DNA of 64,000 nt from Legionella santicrucis (lineage in GTDB: Bacteria; Pseudomonadota; Gammaproteobacteria; Legionellales; Legionellaceae), in assembly GCF_001468135.1 (NCBI RefSeq), contig NZ_LNYU01000091.1, positions 225,850 through 289,849 on the forward strand, written 5' to 3'. Shown here piece after piece: positions 17,461 to 28,636 of this stretch. A program made the translations under genes and the position numbers. Position 1 is the stretch's first letter, and each line of letters begins with the position of its first letter. The notes beneath the pieces are model-generated. The model saw nothing but the letters and a program-made list of their open reading frames with translations. It was not told where the DNA came from and searched no databases.

Positions 17461-19491
17461 TTACCAGATCACACAACGATTTTTATTAGCCATAGGACTA
17501 TCATTAGATAGATGAAAGGCTTCTTGAAATTGTGGGATATTAGCTAAACTTCCATTCACCCTATATTGGGCAGGAGGATGAGGATCGGTAGTGATTTGAT
17601 TTCTTAATTGTTGCGGTCTAATATTCATTGCCCAAACATGCGCTGTTGCTAGAAAAAATTGCTGATCAGGAGTCATGCCAGCAATTGTAGGTGCATTTTT
17701 ATATTCCTTAGAATGTTGGAATGCCCTATAAGCTAAGATAATACCTCCTAAATCTGCAGTAGCCTCTCCTACAACTAATTTCCCTTGTACATGTAAATCA
17801 TCGACAACATAATTCGAATATTGATTTACAATACACTGTGTCGCAGCTTGGAACTTCGCTAAGTCACTAGGTGTCCACCAATTTTTTAAATTGCCATAAC
17901 CATCAAATTGTGCTCCTTGATCATCAAATCCGTGAGTCATCTCATGCCCCATGACAAAACCTATCGCACCATAATTCACTGCTGCAGGAGCATTAGGAGA
18001 AAAAAATGGAGATTGCAGAATTCCTGCTGGAATATTCAGATTATTCATTGAGGGATCATAATATGCATTAATAGTTTGGGGGGTCATTGCCCACTCAGTT
18101 CTGTCTATAGGCTTTCCTATTTTATTAAGATCACGATTTGTTAAAAATTCATTGGCTCTAATAACATTTAATACATATGGTCCCCGATTAACCTCCAACT
18201 TAGAATAATCCCACCATTTAGAAGGATATCCTACTCGCTCCTCCATTAAATCCAATTTTTTCAAAGCAGCTTTGCGAGTAGCTGGGGTCATCCATGATAA
18301 AGTACTAATGTCTTCACTCAAAACAGCACGAATATTCTTAAGGATATCTAAAGCTTGCTTTTTATCTTCTGGAGAAAAATATTGATCTACGTACATTTTA
18401 CCAATAGCAAAACCTAAAGCAGCATTTTCTGTACCTACAACCCGCTTCCATCTCGGTAATATTTTCTCCGTTCCAGTAAGAACTGAAACCATTTTAAAAT
18501 TTTGATCCACAAAAGGCTTTGATAAATAAGAAGCAAAAGAATCAATCAAATGCCAACGCAAATACGTTTTCCAGTCTTCCAGAGAAATAGTATTTAATTG
18601 TTTACTCATATCCTTGAAAAAAACTGGCATTGCCATATTGACACTCTTGAGGTTATCTTGCCCCATAGCTGTAAAATATGCAGGCCAAGAAAAGTTTGGA
18701 GTCAATTGTGCTAATTGAGCTAGATCCATAATATGATAAATTGCATGAGGGTCACGTTGTTCTACTTGAGACATAGAAACCGTAGCCATTTGCGTTTCTA
18801 GTTTCATTACCGTGTTGGCCTCAATTGCTGCTTTATCTGGGGCATCTCCTAATAATTCAAACATCTTAGCAATGTGATTCACATATGCATCACGAATTTG
18901 TTTGAATTTAACATTATCTTTTAAATAATAATCACGATCGGGTAAACCTAAGCCTCCTTGTACTAAAGCCCCTATCATTTCACTACTATTTTTAAAATCT
19001 TGCATACTTCCAAAATCAAAAAAGACATCAACACCTATTTGATGTAAATGAGCTATTTCATTTTGTAAATCAGTTAGGTTTTTCAAATTATTGATACGAT
19101 CAAATTCGGGCTGTAAAGGCTTAATACCTAATTGATTGATACTTTCTTCATCCATGCCACTGTAATAAAAATCTCCAACTTTTTGTTCAATACTACCTGA
19201 CTTCGCCTTAGTATCTTTAGCTGCATTAATGAGCATTTGATGGATAATATTCTGGACTTTCTCGCTGATAATATTAAAACTTCCCCAACTTGAATAATCA
19301 GGGGGAATAGGATTATTTTTTTGCCAATTACCATTAGCATAAGAATAAAAATCTTGTCCAGGTGAGATATTGGTGTTTAACCAATTCATATGAAGCGCTT
19401 CTTCAGCAGCGCTTTTCTGAGGTTCAGTACTTGCAGCAAAAATCGATGAACTACATACCAAAGCAAAAATAAGACTGACATTAAGTCTCAT
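17461..19491 (-). CDS. pepO: Secreted M13 (PepO/neprilysin) family zinc metallopeptidase
   Basis: The 676-aa precursor has a signal peptide (RLNVSLIFALVCSSSIFAAS). Its zinc site is HEMTH in GHEMTHGFDDQGAQFD near residue 514, with the downstream glutamate in GEATADLGG near 574, and the substrate-pocket NAYYDPSMNNL upstream. It ends in NRCVIW, the family's usual Cys-x-x-Trp tail. M13 enzymes cleave oligopeptides in the periplasm or outside the cell. AAGGAGA lies 8 bases before the ATG. It follows lpxC by 30 bp on the same strand, so it may be read through from the dcw operon. Confidence 0.9.
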   Translation of the reverse strand: MRLNVSLIFALVCSSSIFAASTEPQKSAAEEALHMNWLNTNISPGQDFYSYANGNWQKNNPIPPDYSSWGSFNIISEKVQNIIHQMLINAAKDTKAKSGSIEQKVGDFYYSGMDEESINQLGIKPLQPEFDRINNLKNLTDLQNEIAHLHQIGVDVFFDFGSMQDFKNSSEMIGALVQGGLGLPDRDYYLKDNVKFKQIRDAYVNHIAKMFELLGDAPDKAAIEANTVMKLETQMATVSMSQVEQRDPHAIYHIMDLAQLAQLTPNFSWPAYFTAMGQDNLKSVNMAMPVFFKDMSKQLNTISLEDWKTYLRWHLIDSFASYLSKPFVDQNFKMVSVLTGTEKILPRWKRVVGTENAALGFAIGKMYVDQYFSPEDKKQALDILKNIRAVLSEDISTLSWMTPATRKAALKKLDLMEERVGYPSKWWDYSKLEVNRGPYVLNVIRANEFLTNRDLNKIGKPIDRTEWAMTPQTINAYYDPSMNNLNIPAGILQSPFFSPNAPAAVNYGAIGFVMGHEMTHGFDDQGAQFDGYGNLKNWWTPSDLAKFQAATQCIVNQYSNYVVDDLHVQGKLVVGEATADLGGIILAYRAFQHSKEYKNAPTIAGMTPDQQFFLATAHVWAMNIRPQQLRNQITTDPHPPAQYRVNGSLANIPQFQEAFHLSNDSPMANKNRCVIW

Positions 19492-19521
19492 GACAGAACT
19501 CTCCTTTGTAACGGCCCCCTA

Positions 19522-20436
19522 TTACGCCTCGATAGGATAAAATTCTGCTTGCATTGAAGGAAGATACTCCTCTGTATCAAAATAAGTATATTCCCAAGCA
19601 TCTTTTCTGACCATTAATTCACGCAATAATCTATTATTCAGTTCATGACCCGATTTGTAACCTTCGAAGGCACCAATTAGACTGGAGCCTAACAAATAAA
19701 GATCACCAATTGCATCTAAAACTTTATGAGAAACAAATTCTGATTCAAAACGAAGCCCATCATCATTAAGAACACGATAATCATCAACTACTATGGCATT
19801 ATCTAAACTACCACCCTTAGCCAAATCGCATTCTCTTAATTTCTCATAATCAGAGAGAAAACCAAAAGTCCGTGCACGGCATACTTCTTTCACATACGAC
19901 GTTGCAGAGAAATCAAAACTTACTGTTTGTGGCTTATCATTAAAAGCCGGATGATCAAAATCTATAGTAAAAGTAATTTTATATCCATTGTACGGATAGA
20001 ATTGAACAAATTTTTCATTATCTTCCACACGAATGGGCTTAAGAATACGAATATACTTTTTAGGAGCATTTTGCTCACGAATACCCGCTGATTGAATCAA
20101 AAAAACAAAAGGAGCAGCACTACCATCCATAATAGGAAGCTCAGGTCCATTTACATCAATGTAAGCATTGTCGATTCCTAAACCTGCTAAGGCTGAAAGC
20201 AAATGTTCCACAGTTGCAATCTTAATTGGTCCCTGATGTAAGGTAGTACATAACATTGTATCTCCAACATTCTCATAAGATGCTGGAATTTCAACAACAG
20301 GTTCAAGATCCACTCGTCTAAAAACGATACCTGTATTCACTGGTGCTGGCCTCAAGGTTAAAAGCACTTTTTCGCCAGAATGCAATCCTACCCCTGTCGC
20401 TTGGATCACTTTTTTAGGAGTTCTTTGTTTTGTCAT
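19522..20436 (-). CDS. lpxC: UDP-3-O-acyl-N-acetylglucosamine deacetylase
   Basis: This 304-aa enzyme performs the committed step of lipid A synthesis. The first zinc ligand lies in [14 protein letters not shown] (His78). The other two are in [17 protein letters not shown], and the catalytic His is in [14 protein letters not shown]. Its place after ftsZ is the classical end of the dcw cluster. AAGGTGAG precedes the ATG. A palindromic element separates it from ftsZ. Confidence 0.95.
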   Translation of the reverse strand: MTKQRTPKKVIQATGVGLHSGEKVLLTLRPAPVNTGIVFRRVDLEPVVEIPASYENVGDTMLCTTLHQGPIKIATVEHLLSALAGLGIDNAYIDVNGPELPIMDGSAAPFVFLIQSAGIREQNAPKKYIRILKPIRVEDNEKFVQFYPYNGYKITFTIDFDHPAFNDKPQTVSFDFSATSYVKEVCRARTFGFLSDYEKLRECDLAKGGSLDNAIVVDDYRVLNDDGLRFESEFVSHKVLDAIGDLYLLGSSLIGAFEGYKSGHELNNRLLRELMVRKDAWEYTYFDTEEYLPSMQAEFYPIEA

Positions 20437-20571
20437 TCAGTGCTCACCTTGTTCCTCATGATATCAGTTTTTTGTTTTTTTACTTTGCGCGCAAAACTTC
20501 GCGATCCTATCAATATTTTACTATTTAGTCTAATATTTTTGTATCAAAGACTTAAATTTCCTTCTCCTATA

Positions 20572-20686
20572 CCACACCCACTAAGTTTTATACATCGTTG
20601 CAAGCTCTCTCGGCTTCGGTCATGTACTTTATGTACACTCCCTCGCCTCATTTACTTGCGCCTTGTCTAAAACTTAGTGGGTGGCG
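20572..20686. mobile_element. MITE-like palindromic element between ftsZ and lpxC
   Basis: A perfect 16-bp inverted repeat (20575-20590 with 20668-20683) bounds about 77 bp that is itself partly palindromic: GCAAG/CTTGC at 20600 and 20655, and TGTAC/GTACA around 20630. CTATA occurs immediately outside each end (20567-20571 and 20687-20691), consistent with a 5-bp target-site duplication. It has no coding capacity. Other copies cannot be checked from one window. Confidence 0.6.
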
Positions 20687-20713
20687 CTATATAACAGAAG
20701 AAGGAATTCAAAT

Positions 20714-21904
20714 TTATACCTCTTCTTGACGACGCAAAAATGCAGGGATATCTAAATAATCTACATCAGGAACATTATCACTATTTTGTTTTGCAGTGGA
20801 AGAGATGCTTGCCTGAGCTTGTTTACGAACCACGGCGGGTCTATCAAATTGTTGGTAATCTAATGAACCATCGCTTCGTGTGGTTTCAAGTAAACGAGCA
20901 CGATGGGATTGTTGTGGTTGTGCTTGTTGATGACGTTGTCTTCCATCTCCCAAACCTGTCACAATAACAGTAACACGCATTTCATCAGTCATTTCAGGAT
21001 CAATTACAGTTCCTACTACAACAGTTGCATCATCGGAAATAAACTCCTTAACTACATCGCCTACCTCTTCGAATTCACCAATTGACATGTCAAGTCCTGC
21101 CGTGATATTGACAAGGATGCCACGAGCTCCAGAGAAATTCACATCCTCCAGTAGTGGAGAAGCAATAGCAGCTTCTGCAGCTTGGCGTGCTCGTTGCTCA
21201 CCTACAGCACTACCTGTACCCATCATTGCCATACCCATTTCCGACATTACAGTACGAACGTCTGCAAAGTCCACATTGATTAAACCTGGACGAGTGATTA
21301 AATCAGATATTCCTTTTACTGCGCCAAGTAGAACATTATTTGCTGCTTTAAAGGCATTAAGAAGACTGATATTTTTTCCAAGAACGCTAAGTAATTTGTT
21401 GTTGGGTATCGTGATCAGTGAATCAACATGTTCTGCCAGACGACGTATTCCTTCTTCAGCAGCCAATGCACGTTGTTTACCTTCAAAGGAGAAGGGTTTA
21501 GTCACTACAGCAACAGTTAATATTCCCAATTCTTTAGCAATTTCTGCGAAAACAGGGGCCGCACCTGTTCCAGTGCCGCCTCCCATTCCTGCAGTGATGA
21601 AAACCATATCCGCACCACTTAAAATTTCTCGGATAAGATCTCTATCTTCTTCTGCCGCTTCTCGTCCAATTTGTGGATTTGCACCGGCACCTAAACCTTT
21701 AGTAAGTTCATCACCAAGTTGAATATGTATTTTTGCATTAGAACCTTTTAGTGCCTGTGCATCAGTGTTAGCACAAATAAATTCAACGCCATCAATATTC
21801 TCTGCGACCATATGTTCAACGGCATTACCACCGCCACCACCTACACCAACGACCTTAATTACAGCATTATTGGTATAATGTTGGCCTTCCATTAATTCAA
21901 ACAT
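20714..21904 (-). CDS. ftsZ: Cell division GTPase FtsZ
   Basis: At 396 aa this is full length. The tubulin signature GGGTGTG lies at residues 108-114, with the T-loop in [15 protein letters not shown]. The variable Gln-rich linker (about 325-380) leads to the conserved tail [12 protein letters not shown], which binds FtsA and ZipA. It polymerises into the Z-ring. It is transcribed with ftsQ and ftsA, with a 94-bp gap after ftsA. Confidence 0.97.
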   Translation of the reverse strand: MFELMEGQHYTNNAVIKVVGVGGGGGNAVEHMVAENIDGVEFICANTDAQALKGSNAKIHIQLGDELTKGLGAGANPQIGREAAEEDRDLIREILSGADMVFITAGMGGGTGTGAAPVFAEIAKELGILTVAVVTKPFSFEGKQRALAAEEGIRRLAEHVDSLITIPNNKLLSVLGKNISLLNAFKAANNVLLGAVKGISDLITRPGLINVDFADVRTVMSEMGMAMMGTGSAVGEQRARQAAEAAIASPLLEDVNFSGARGILVNITAGLDMSIGEFEEVGDVVKEFISDDATVVVGTVIDPEMTDEMRVTVIVTGLGDGRQRHQQAQPQQSHRARLLETTRSDGSLDYQQFDRPAVVRKQAQASISSTAKQNSDNVPDVDYLDIPAFLRRQEEV

Positions 21905-21998
21905 AACCCCGCTCCCCCCATATGTTTATTCTTTATCTAACAGCAGTAATAACCATAATGAAAACATCTGCTGATTTAATTTAAAACTATTTTGTCAT

Positions 21999-23237
21999 CT
22001 AAAAATTGCCTTGGAACCATTCTTTCATACGTGCCCAGAAACTGCGAGTACTATCATTCATTGTAGGTACGTTGTAGTTTGATTCGTACTGCTGTTGATA
22101 ACCATGTAACAATAATCCTACCCCTGTAGCAAAAGAAGGGTTTTCAGTTGCCTCAGCCAAACCTGATACAGAATGTGCGAAACCTTTTCTTACAGGCATT
22201 TCAAAACAGAGCTCAGCGAGCTCAATACCCCCCCGCACATTTGCGGCACCCCCAGTAAGAACAATACCTGCTGCCATCCTATCCTCAAAACCGCTGCGAC
22301 GTAATTCATTGCGAACTAAAGTAAACAGCTCTTCATATCGTGCAGCAACCACATCAGATAGAGCCGTAGCTGAAATTTTTCGCCCAGGCCTATCATTTAC
22401 ACTTGTCACTTCTAACATTTGATTTGCATTAGCTAATTCAGACAATGCGCAAGCATGATTCAACTTAATGGTTTCAGCTGCTTTAGTCGGTGTACGTAAA
22501 GCCATAGCAATATCATTAGTGACTTGATCTCCTGCAATAGGAATTACTGCGGTATGTTGAATTGCGCCTTCAGAAAATATAGCGATATCTGTCGTTCCTC
22601 CTCCAATATCAATGAGGCACACTCCTAGATCTTTCTCATCCTCAGTAAGAACGGCATGACTTGAAGCCAATTGCTCAAGGATAATATCATTCACTTCCAA
22701 TCCGCATCGGCGCACACATTTGACTATATTTTGCGCAGCACTTACTAGACCAGTAACGATATGCACACGCGACTCAAGCCGCACTCCAGACATTCCTATA
22801 GGTTCTCGGATACTATTTTGGTGATCAATAATAAATTCTTGAGGCAAGACATGGAGAATTTTTTGATCTGCAGGAATTGCTACTGCTTTTGCAGCATCAA
22901 TTACTCGCTCTACATCAGCCTGCGATACTTCTTTATCACGAATAGCCACTATCCCATGTGAATTCAAACTACGAATGTGACTTCCTGCGATACCCGCGTA
23001 AACCGTTCGCACCTCACATCCAGCCATGAGTTCCGCCTCTTGAACTGCACGTTGTATGGAGTTTACGGTAGCCTCTATATCCACAACAACACCGCGTTTT
23101 AAACCACGAGAGGGATGACGACCTATTCCGATAATTTCTATTGTACCATCAGAGGTTACTTCACCAATTAATGCAATTACTTTTGAAGTCCCGATGTCCA
23201 ATCCAGTGATAATATTTTTTTCTATTTTTTTTGCCAT
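21999..23237 (-). CDS. ftsA: Cell division protein FtsA
   Basis: The protein is 412 aa from the ATG at 23237, which overlaps the ftsQ TAA as TAATG; an upstream in-frame start at 23261 would lie inside ftsQ and is unlikely. Actin-like motifs include ITGLDIGTSKVIALIGE, LIDIGGGTTDIAIF and VLTGGAANVRGGIE. The C-terminal amphipathic helix SFWARMKEWFQGNF tethers the Z-ring to the membrane. Confidence 0.96.
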   Translation of the reverse strand: MAKKIEKNIITGLDIGTSKVIALIGEVTSDGTIEIIGIGRHPSRGLKRGVVVDIEATVNSIQRAVQEAELMAGCEVRTVYAGIAGSHIRSLNSHGIVAIRDKEVSQADVERVIDAAKAVAIPADQKILHVLPQEFIIDHQNSIREPIGMSGVRLESRVHIVTGLVSAAQNIVKCVRRCGLEVNDIILEQLASSHAVLTEDEKDLGVCLIDIGGGTTDIAIFSEGAIQHTAVIPIAGDQVTNDIAMALRTPTKAAETIKLNHACALSELANANQMLEVTSVNDRPGRKISATALSDVVAARYEELFTLVRNELRRSGFEDRMAAGIVLTGGAANVRGGIELAELCFEMPVRKGFAHSVSGLAEATENPSFATGVGLLLHGYQQQYESNYNVPTMNDSTRSFWARMKEWFQGNF

Positions 23238-23977
23238 TATCGTTCCGTTTGTTGTTTCCACTGCACCGCCATACCACGTGGATAACGCAGGTCCACGCTT
23301 GCCAATTGCTCTATTTTTTCAGCAAATACCGCAGGATATGCCTTACAAAAACGAAGCAATCGTGCTTCAAGCTCTTTCTTTCCTAAATATATCTTGATTC
23401 CATTGCCTAAAAGCAATACCCATGATTGGTTTTCTCTTAAATTTAGTCCAGCGGCTTTCACATCATACATTGATAATATCTTACTCAATTTTTTGTAAAC
23501 TTGTAAGACGTCTACTTGTTGAGATATAGGACCCTTTAAACGAGGAATATTTAGATCTGCAGGAACAGCATCTTCATTAAATAATCTGCCATCCTCCGTC
23601 ATTAAAGCATTATTCCAAATCGCAACTGGTTTTTTTTCAACAAGTTTTATTTTTAAAGTATCAGGCCAAATGCGCTCAACACTCGCAGTATCCACCCAAC
23701 CTATCGCATTTAATTCATCTTGTAATACTCTTACTGGAAAAGTAAAAAAACCATTAACCAAATACTTTGATAATATATTTTCCAGCTCCTGATGGGTTAC
23801 ATGTTCATAATTCGCAGAAACTTTAACCGTAGTAATTGGAAAACGCTCTGCATCAGACATATAATAATAACCCAAACGATAGGTCAAAAATATTGCACTT
23901 AAACTTAATACTAATAACCAACAAATATAACGCAAATTCCCAAAAACAACACTCCTATTTTTATCCATGACATTCAT
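23237..23977 (-). CDS. ftsQ: Cell division protein FtsQ
   Basis: This 246-aa protein has one N-terminal membrane segment (about 18-35), a POTRA domain ([21 protein letters not shown] split around ordinary residues, about 48-118) and the beta domain. The periplasmic part recruits FtsB and FtsL. Its ATG overlaps the ddl stop by 4 bp, and its stop overlaps the ftsA start, so translation is tightly coupled. Confidence 0.93.
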   Translation of the reverse strand: MNVMDKNRSVVFGNLRYICWLLVLSLSAIFLTYRLGYYYMSDAERFPITTVKVSANYEHVTHQELENILSKYLVNGFFTFPVRVLQDELNAIGWVDTASVERIWPDTLKIKLVEKKPVAIWNNALMTEDGRLFNEDAVPADLNIPRLKGPISQQVDVLQVYKKLSKILSMYDVKAAGLNLRENQSWVLLLGNGIKIYLGKKELEARLLRFCKAYPAVFAEKIEQLASVDLRYPRGMAVQWKQQTER

Positions 23978-25068
23978 AGGTAATTGGTTACTAAATGTCG
24001 ACGACAGTTCTGGTGTACTATCGCAATGCGAATCAGTTCATCAAGCAAATCAGGATATGATAAACCACTTGCCTGCCATAATTTTGGATACATACTAATC
24101 GAAGTAAATCCTGGTAATGTGTTTACTTCATTAAAATAAATTGTCTCCGTTTTTTCATTAACAAAAAAATCGACACGCGCCATTCCTTTACATTTTAATC
24201 GAAGAAAGATATCTGCTGCTGCTTGCTTTAATTGTTCATACAAAGTCTGACTTAAAAGAGCAGGTATTATTAAATCAGTTTTCCCACTCTCCAAGTATTT
24301 TGCTGAGTAAGAATAAAAACCGTCAGGATGATTCACTCGAATTTCACCCGCAACACTGACTCTTGGCTTTCCTGCTGGAACAATACTCTCAAGAACGGAT
24401 AATTCAATCTCTCTCCCTGACACAAATGCTTCGACTAAGATTTCTTCGTCATAGCGTAGAGCATCCTCTACAGCATTGATTAGCTCAGCCATATTTTTTG
24501 CTTTATGTATCCCTACGCTCGAGCCCATGGCACAAGGTTTAACAAATAAAGGCCAACCAAATTCTGTAGCAACTTCTTGACAAAAACGTTGTCTTTCAGA
24601 TGCTGAGGTATGCCATGACAGAAGCTTATAATTTGCTGATTTTAGGCCATTAATACAAACGATACGTCTTGCCATATCCTTGTCCATTCCAATGGCAGAA
24701 GAAAGCACATCGCAACCAACATAGGCAACCCCTGATAACTCAAGCATTCCTTGTAAACAGCCATCTTCATATAAAGGTCCATGTACTATAGGAAAAACAA
24801 TATCTGCGTCAACAGATAAACGTCCATTAATAAGTAAGCCTGCTAAAGGCTTTGAGTTTTCAGTCACTACAGGAAGTTTTTCTTTGTATGCTAGTAAATC
24901 CTGATACTGATGTTGATGCAATAATCCATCTTTATCCATAGCAACAGGAATAATATTGTATTTTTTAGCATCCAAATGCGCTAAAACAGATGCCGCTGAA
25001 ATCAATGAAATTTCATGCTCTCCAGATTTTCCACCATAAAGCAGAACCAGGTTGAGAAGCTTAGACAT
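23974..25068 (-). CDS. ddl: D-alanine--D-alanine ligase
   Basis: The 364-aa ATP-grasp enzyme has [17 protein letters not shown] at the N-terminus, [14 protein letters not shown], the omega-loop [10 protein letters not shown] and [18 protein letters not shown] at the metal site. It makes the D-Ala-D-Ala dipeptide used by MurF. The start overlaps the murB stop by one base. Confidence 0.95.
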   Translation of the reverse strand: MSKLLNLVLLYGGKSGEHEISLISAASVLAHLDAKKYNIIPVAMDKDGLLHQHQYQDLLAYKEKLPVVTENSKPLAGLLINGRLSVDADIVFPIVHGPLYEDGCLQGMLELSGVAYVGCDVLSSAIGMDKDMARRIVCINGLKSANYKLLSWHTSASERQRFCQEVATEFGWPLFVKPCAMGSSVGIHKAKNMAELINAVEDALRYDEEILVEAFVSGREIELSVLESIVPAGKPRVSVAGEIRVNHPDGFYSYSAKYLESGKTDLIIPALLSQTLYEQLKQAAADIFLRLKCKGMARVDFFVNEKTETIYFNEVNTLPGFTSISMYPKLWQASGLSYPDLLDELIRIAIVHQNCRRHLVTNYL

Positions 25069-25979
25069 TAATAATCTCCAATAATATGTACTTCGCGCAT
25101 CAACTCAATTGTTGTCTGCTCACGAACTTTAGTTTGTACTAAATGAATTAATGCTTCAATATCAGCTGCGATTGCGGAACCTTGATGATTGATAATAAAA
25201 TTGGCATGCTTTTGAGAAACTACTGCCCCACCTATTGTGAATCCTTTCAATCCACAAGATTCAATCAACTGAGCTGCATAGTTGCCAGGAGGATTTCTAA
25301 ACACCGACCCACAGTTATATTCATTTGTAGGCTGTGTATTTGCTCGATGAGCTAACAAATCCTTTATCACTTGCAAAGAAGTTTCTTTATTACCGAGATT
25401 AAGCTTAAATGTCGCAGAAACAAACCACTCATCTGAAGGCGCTAAAACGTGGCGATAAGCAACTTCATACTCTTCGGGTTTACGAACTCTTATTTCACCT
25501 TTTCGAGTCATGGTTTGCAATTCTACTACAAATTGCCAAGTTTCACTGCCATGACAACCGGCATTCATCCGTAAAGCCCCTCCCATAGTCCCAGGAATTC
25601 CTGCCCAAAACTCACCACCAGACATGCCATTGCGGGCACAGAAACGTGCCATGCTCGCGCAAGATACTCCTGCATCTACTTTAACTGTCTGAGCCCCCAT
25701 AAGCGACATTTCTTTTAAACATCCTTGGGTAAGAATAACCGTTCCTGAGAAGCCACTATCTCGAATTAAAGAATTAGAACCCAGTCCTAACCACAACAAA
25801 GGTTCTGTTTCAGGAAGCTGGCGAAGAAATAACGACAAATCAGCAATATTTGCAGGCTTATAAAGCTTGGCGGCAGGCCCACCAACACGCCAGGTAGTAT
25901 ATTCCGCCAAAGATTCATTATAAAGCAAAGTACCTTGCAATTTATATGTAAGATCACAATTATTCTCTATTGCACTCAT
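25068..25979 (-). CDS. murB: UDP-N-acetylenolpyruvoylglucosamine reductase
   Basis: This 303-aa FAD enzyme is of the shorter (type II) MurB form. The FAD-binding loop is [14 protein letters not shown] and the substrate loop is [18 protein letters not shown]. The proton-donating Ser is in [11 protein letters not shown]. It produces UDP-MurNAc. It lies 7 bp from murC. Confidence 0.95.
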   Translation of the reverse strand: MSAIENNCDLTYKLQGTLLYNESLAEYTTWRVGGPAAKLYKPANIADLSLFLRQLPETEPLLWLGLGSNSLIRDSGFSGTVILTQGCLKEMSLMGAQTVKVDAGVSCASMARFCARNGMSGGEFWAGIPGTMGGALRMNAGCHGSETWQFVVELQTMTRKGEIRVRKPEEYEVAYRHVLAPSDEWFVSATFKLNLGNKETSLQVIKDLLAHRANTQPTNEYNCGSVFRNPPGNYAAQLIESCGLKGFTIGGAVVSQKHANFIINHQGSAIAADIEALIHLVQTKVREQTTIELMREVHIIGDY

Positions 25980-25986
25980 TTTGTTC

Positions 25987-27396
25987 TCATAATTCTTGCA
26001 TCAAGTTCACCGCAATTTGTCCAATACTCCCAGCACCTTGCATCAGTATCACATCACCCTCTTTTACCGATTGATCTAAACTCTTTTTAAGAGATTGTTC
26101 ATCTACCAAAGTAACCTTTTTATCCTTGTTTCTTATTTTTTGTGCCAGGCGTTCACTATTTACACCAGGAATTTCGGACTCCCCTGCAGAGTAAATGTCA
26201 AATAAAAACAACTCGTCAGCAAGACTTAACACATCCACAAATTGATCATGTAACGATTGGGTTCGTGTATAACGGTGTGGTTGAAATACATGTACTAAAC
26301 GTTTGTTGGGCCATACATGACGAAATGCATCTATGGTTGATAGAATTTCTTGAGGGTGATGTCCGTAATCATCAACAACAATAGCGGATCCCTTCTCAAA
26401 TTTTTTCTCGCCTAACATTTGGAACCGACGACCCACACCCTGAAATTTTTCCAAAGCTCGAATAATAGAAGTATCATCGACACCTAGTTGTGTAGCAATT
26501 GCAATTGAAGCTAAAGCGTTTAATACATTATGGCGGCCAGGATACTGAAATTGAATTTTTAATGGAGAATGAGATTTTGGGCGAATGACCGTGAACTCAC
26601 TAATAAGTTCGTTTTGCGTCCAATTTACCGCACGATAATGAGCTTCTTCTACAAACCCATAAGTTAGTGTAGGTCTCTCAATAGCCGGTAAGATTTTGCG
26701 TACTTCAGGATCATCAATGCATACCACAGCCAAACCATAAAAAGGTAAATGATGCAAAAACTCAAGAAAGGTAGTTCTTAATTTTTCAAAATTGTTTTCA
26801 TAAGTGTCCATATGATCTGCATCGATGTTAGTCACTATTGCCATCATAGGTTTCAAGAATAAAAATGATGCATCACTTTCATCTGCCTCAACAACAAAAT
26901 AAGGAGACTTACCAAGTTGAGCATTAACCCCTAAGCTGTTTAGTTTTCCACCAATCACGAAGCTTGGATCCAATCCTCCTTCAGCGAGAACACTACTTAC
27001 TAAGCTTGTAGTTGTTGTTTTACCATGAGTTCCGGCTACAGCGATACCATGTCGAAAGCGCATAAGCTCCGCAAGCATTGCTGCTCGTGGAATAACTGGA
27101 ATCATTTGTTCGCGTGCCGCTACTATTTCAGGATTATTAAACTCCACAGCTGAAGAACGAACTACAACATCAGCACCTTTTATGTGCTCTGCTTTATGCC
27201 CTAAATAAACAGGAACCCCCAAAGATTTTAATCTTTGTACCGTGCTTCCTTCGCCTAAATCTGAGCCTGTAATGCGATATCCTTGATTGTGTAAAACCTC
27301 AGCAATTCCACACATACCAACACCACCAATCCCAACAAAATGTATTTGCTCTACGCAACCCATCCGTGAAGATATAAATTGTCCCGAATTGCTCAC
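25987..27396 (-). CDS. murC: UDP-N-acetylmuramate--L-alanine ligase
   Basis: The 469-aa Mur ligase has the N-terminal GIGGVGMCGIAEVL, the ATP loop AGTHGKTTTTSLV, the carbamate-site region VEADESDASFL and the C-terminal DDYGHHPQEI. It adds L-Ala to UDP-MurNAc. It follows ftsW by 60 bp; murG, usually found in this gap, is absent. Confidence 0.96.
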   Translation of the reverse strand: MSNSGQFISSRMGCVEQIHFVGIGGVGMCGIAEVLHNQGYRITGSDLGEGSTVQRLKSLGVPVYLGHKAEHIKGADVVVRSSAVEFNNPEIVAAREQMIPVIPRAAMLAELMRFRHGIAVAGTHGKTTTTSLVSSVLAEGGLDPSFVIGGKLNSLGVNAQLGKSPYFVVEADESDASFLFLKPMMAIVTNIDADHMDTYENNFEKLRTTFLEFLHHLPFYGLAVVCIDDPEVRKILPAIERPTLTYGFVEEAHYRAVNWTQNELISEFTVIRPKSHSPLKIQFQYPGRHNVLNALASIAIATQLGVDDTSIIRALEKFQGVGRRFQMLGEKKFEKGSAIVVDDYGHHPQEILSTIDAFRHVWPNKRLVHVFQPHRYTRTQSLHDQFVDVLSLADELFLFDIYSAGESEIPGVNSERLAQKIRNKDKKVTLVDEQSLKKSLDQSVKEGDVILMQGAGSIGQIAVNLMQEL

Positions 27397-27456
27397 AATT
27401 CCCCCTTATGTTGACCTAAACTTACCATCAAATGAGTATTATTTCTGATGGAATAT

Positions 27457-28632
27457 TTAGGTTGATAGCGGCCTCAACCCAAGAGCCTGCCAACGATTCT
27501 CATGATCAATGCGCAATAATAACGCAATTACAACACAATTGATAACCATACTAGCACCACCATAACTCATCAGTGGCAAAGTTAATCCTTTTGTGGGTAA
27601 CAAACCCGAGTTAACCCCCATATTAATAGCCGCTTGTAAACCCAGCCAAAAGGTTAATCCGTACGCTGTATATGAAGCAAATAATCGCTCCTGTATATAA
27701 GCATTATATGCAATGGTCAAACCTCTAATTACTAAAATACTATATAAAGCCATAACCATTAAAATACCTACCAAACCTAATTCTTCTGCCAAAACAGCAA
27801 ATAAGAAATCAGTATGTGCTTCAGGAAGATATAATAATTTTTGGATACTTTCTCCTAAACCAGCCCCAAACCAGCCACCTCGTCCGAATGCAATTAAAGA
27901 TTGGGTCAACTGATAGCCACTATTATATTGGTCTGCCCAAGGATCTAAAAATGCGGTCAGACGAGCAACTCGATAAGGAGACGAAACTGCCAAAAAGGCT
28001 AATGCCCCCATGACTACTAACATCAAACCTATATAATAACGTAATTTTACCCCTGCTAAAAACAGCATAGCCATAACGGTACCTGAAATCACAACAGTAG
28101 CGCCAAAATCAGGCTCCAGCAGTAACAATAGTGATACCACTCCTAAAATGACCATAGGCTTAATAAAGCCCAAAATGCTACTACTCACTGCCTTTTGCTG
28201 ACGAACTAAATAACCTGCCAAATAAAAAATCATAGTAAGCTTGGCTAATTCAGAAACTTGAACTCCTATAGGTCCTAATGCTAACCATCGTCTACTACCA
28301 TTGACTGAACGACCAATTCCGGGAACCAATACAATCAACAACATGAACAAACATACCATCAGCATTGGCATGCTAATACGCTCCCAAACACTACTATCGG
28401 TTCTAACAATCACTAAAGCAACAATTAAACCTGCAGCTAAATAACACACTTGACGAATCAAAAAATGAAACGGTTGATGAAAATATTTGGTAGAAATCAT
28501 GACTGAACTTGAGGCAACCATCATAAGCCCAATAATCAATAAACCAATAACGACACTAATCAGCCATTTATCATAAAGCGAAATAGGTTTGCTGACAGGT
28601 TTACCCCGTTGATTCACATGTCTTGGTCGCAT
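27457..28632 (-). CDS. ftsW: Lipid II polymerase / division SEDS protein FtsW
   Basis: This 391-aa protein has ten hydrophobic segments. SEDS signatures include GPIGVQVSELAKLTMIFYLAGYL, LLEPDFGATVV, AVLAEELGL and the C-terminal GLTLPLMSYGGASM. It polymerises septal glycan together with FtsI, whose gene is not in the window. It is spaced 4 bp from murD. Confidence 0.95.
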   Translation of the reverse strand: MRPRHVNQRGKPVSKPISLYDKWLISVVIGLLIIGLMMVASSSVMISTKYFHQPFHFLIRQVCYLAAGLIVALVIVRTDSSVWERISMPMLMVCLFMLLIVLVPGIGRSVNGSRRWLALGPIGVQVSELAKLTMIFYLAGYLVRQQKAVSSSILGFIKPMVILGVVSLLLLLEPDFGATVVISGTVMAMLFLAGVKLRYYIGLMLVVMGALAFLAVSSPYRVARLTAFLDPWADQYNSGYQLTQSLIAFGRGGWFGAGLGESIQKLLYLPEAHTDFLFAVLAEELGLVGILMVMALYSILVIRGLTIAYNAYIQERLFASYTAYGLTFWLGLQAAINMGVNSGLLPTKGLTLPLMSYGGASMVINCVVIALLLRIDHENRWQALGLRPLST

Positions 28633-28636
28633 CGAC

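Noticed and set aside
20380-20670. Plus-strand 96-codon frame between lpxC and ftsZ
   Set aside because: It runs antisense over the lpxC start and through the palindromic element; it has no ribosome binding site and no protein-like composition.
21087-21722. 211-codon plus-strand frame opposite ftsZ
   Set aside because: It is fully antisense to conserved ftsZ coding sequence, a codon-bias shadow.
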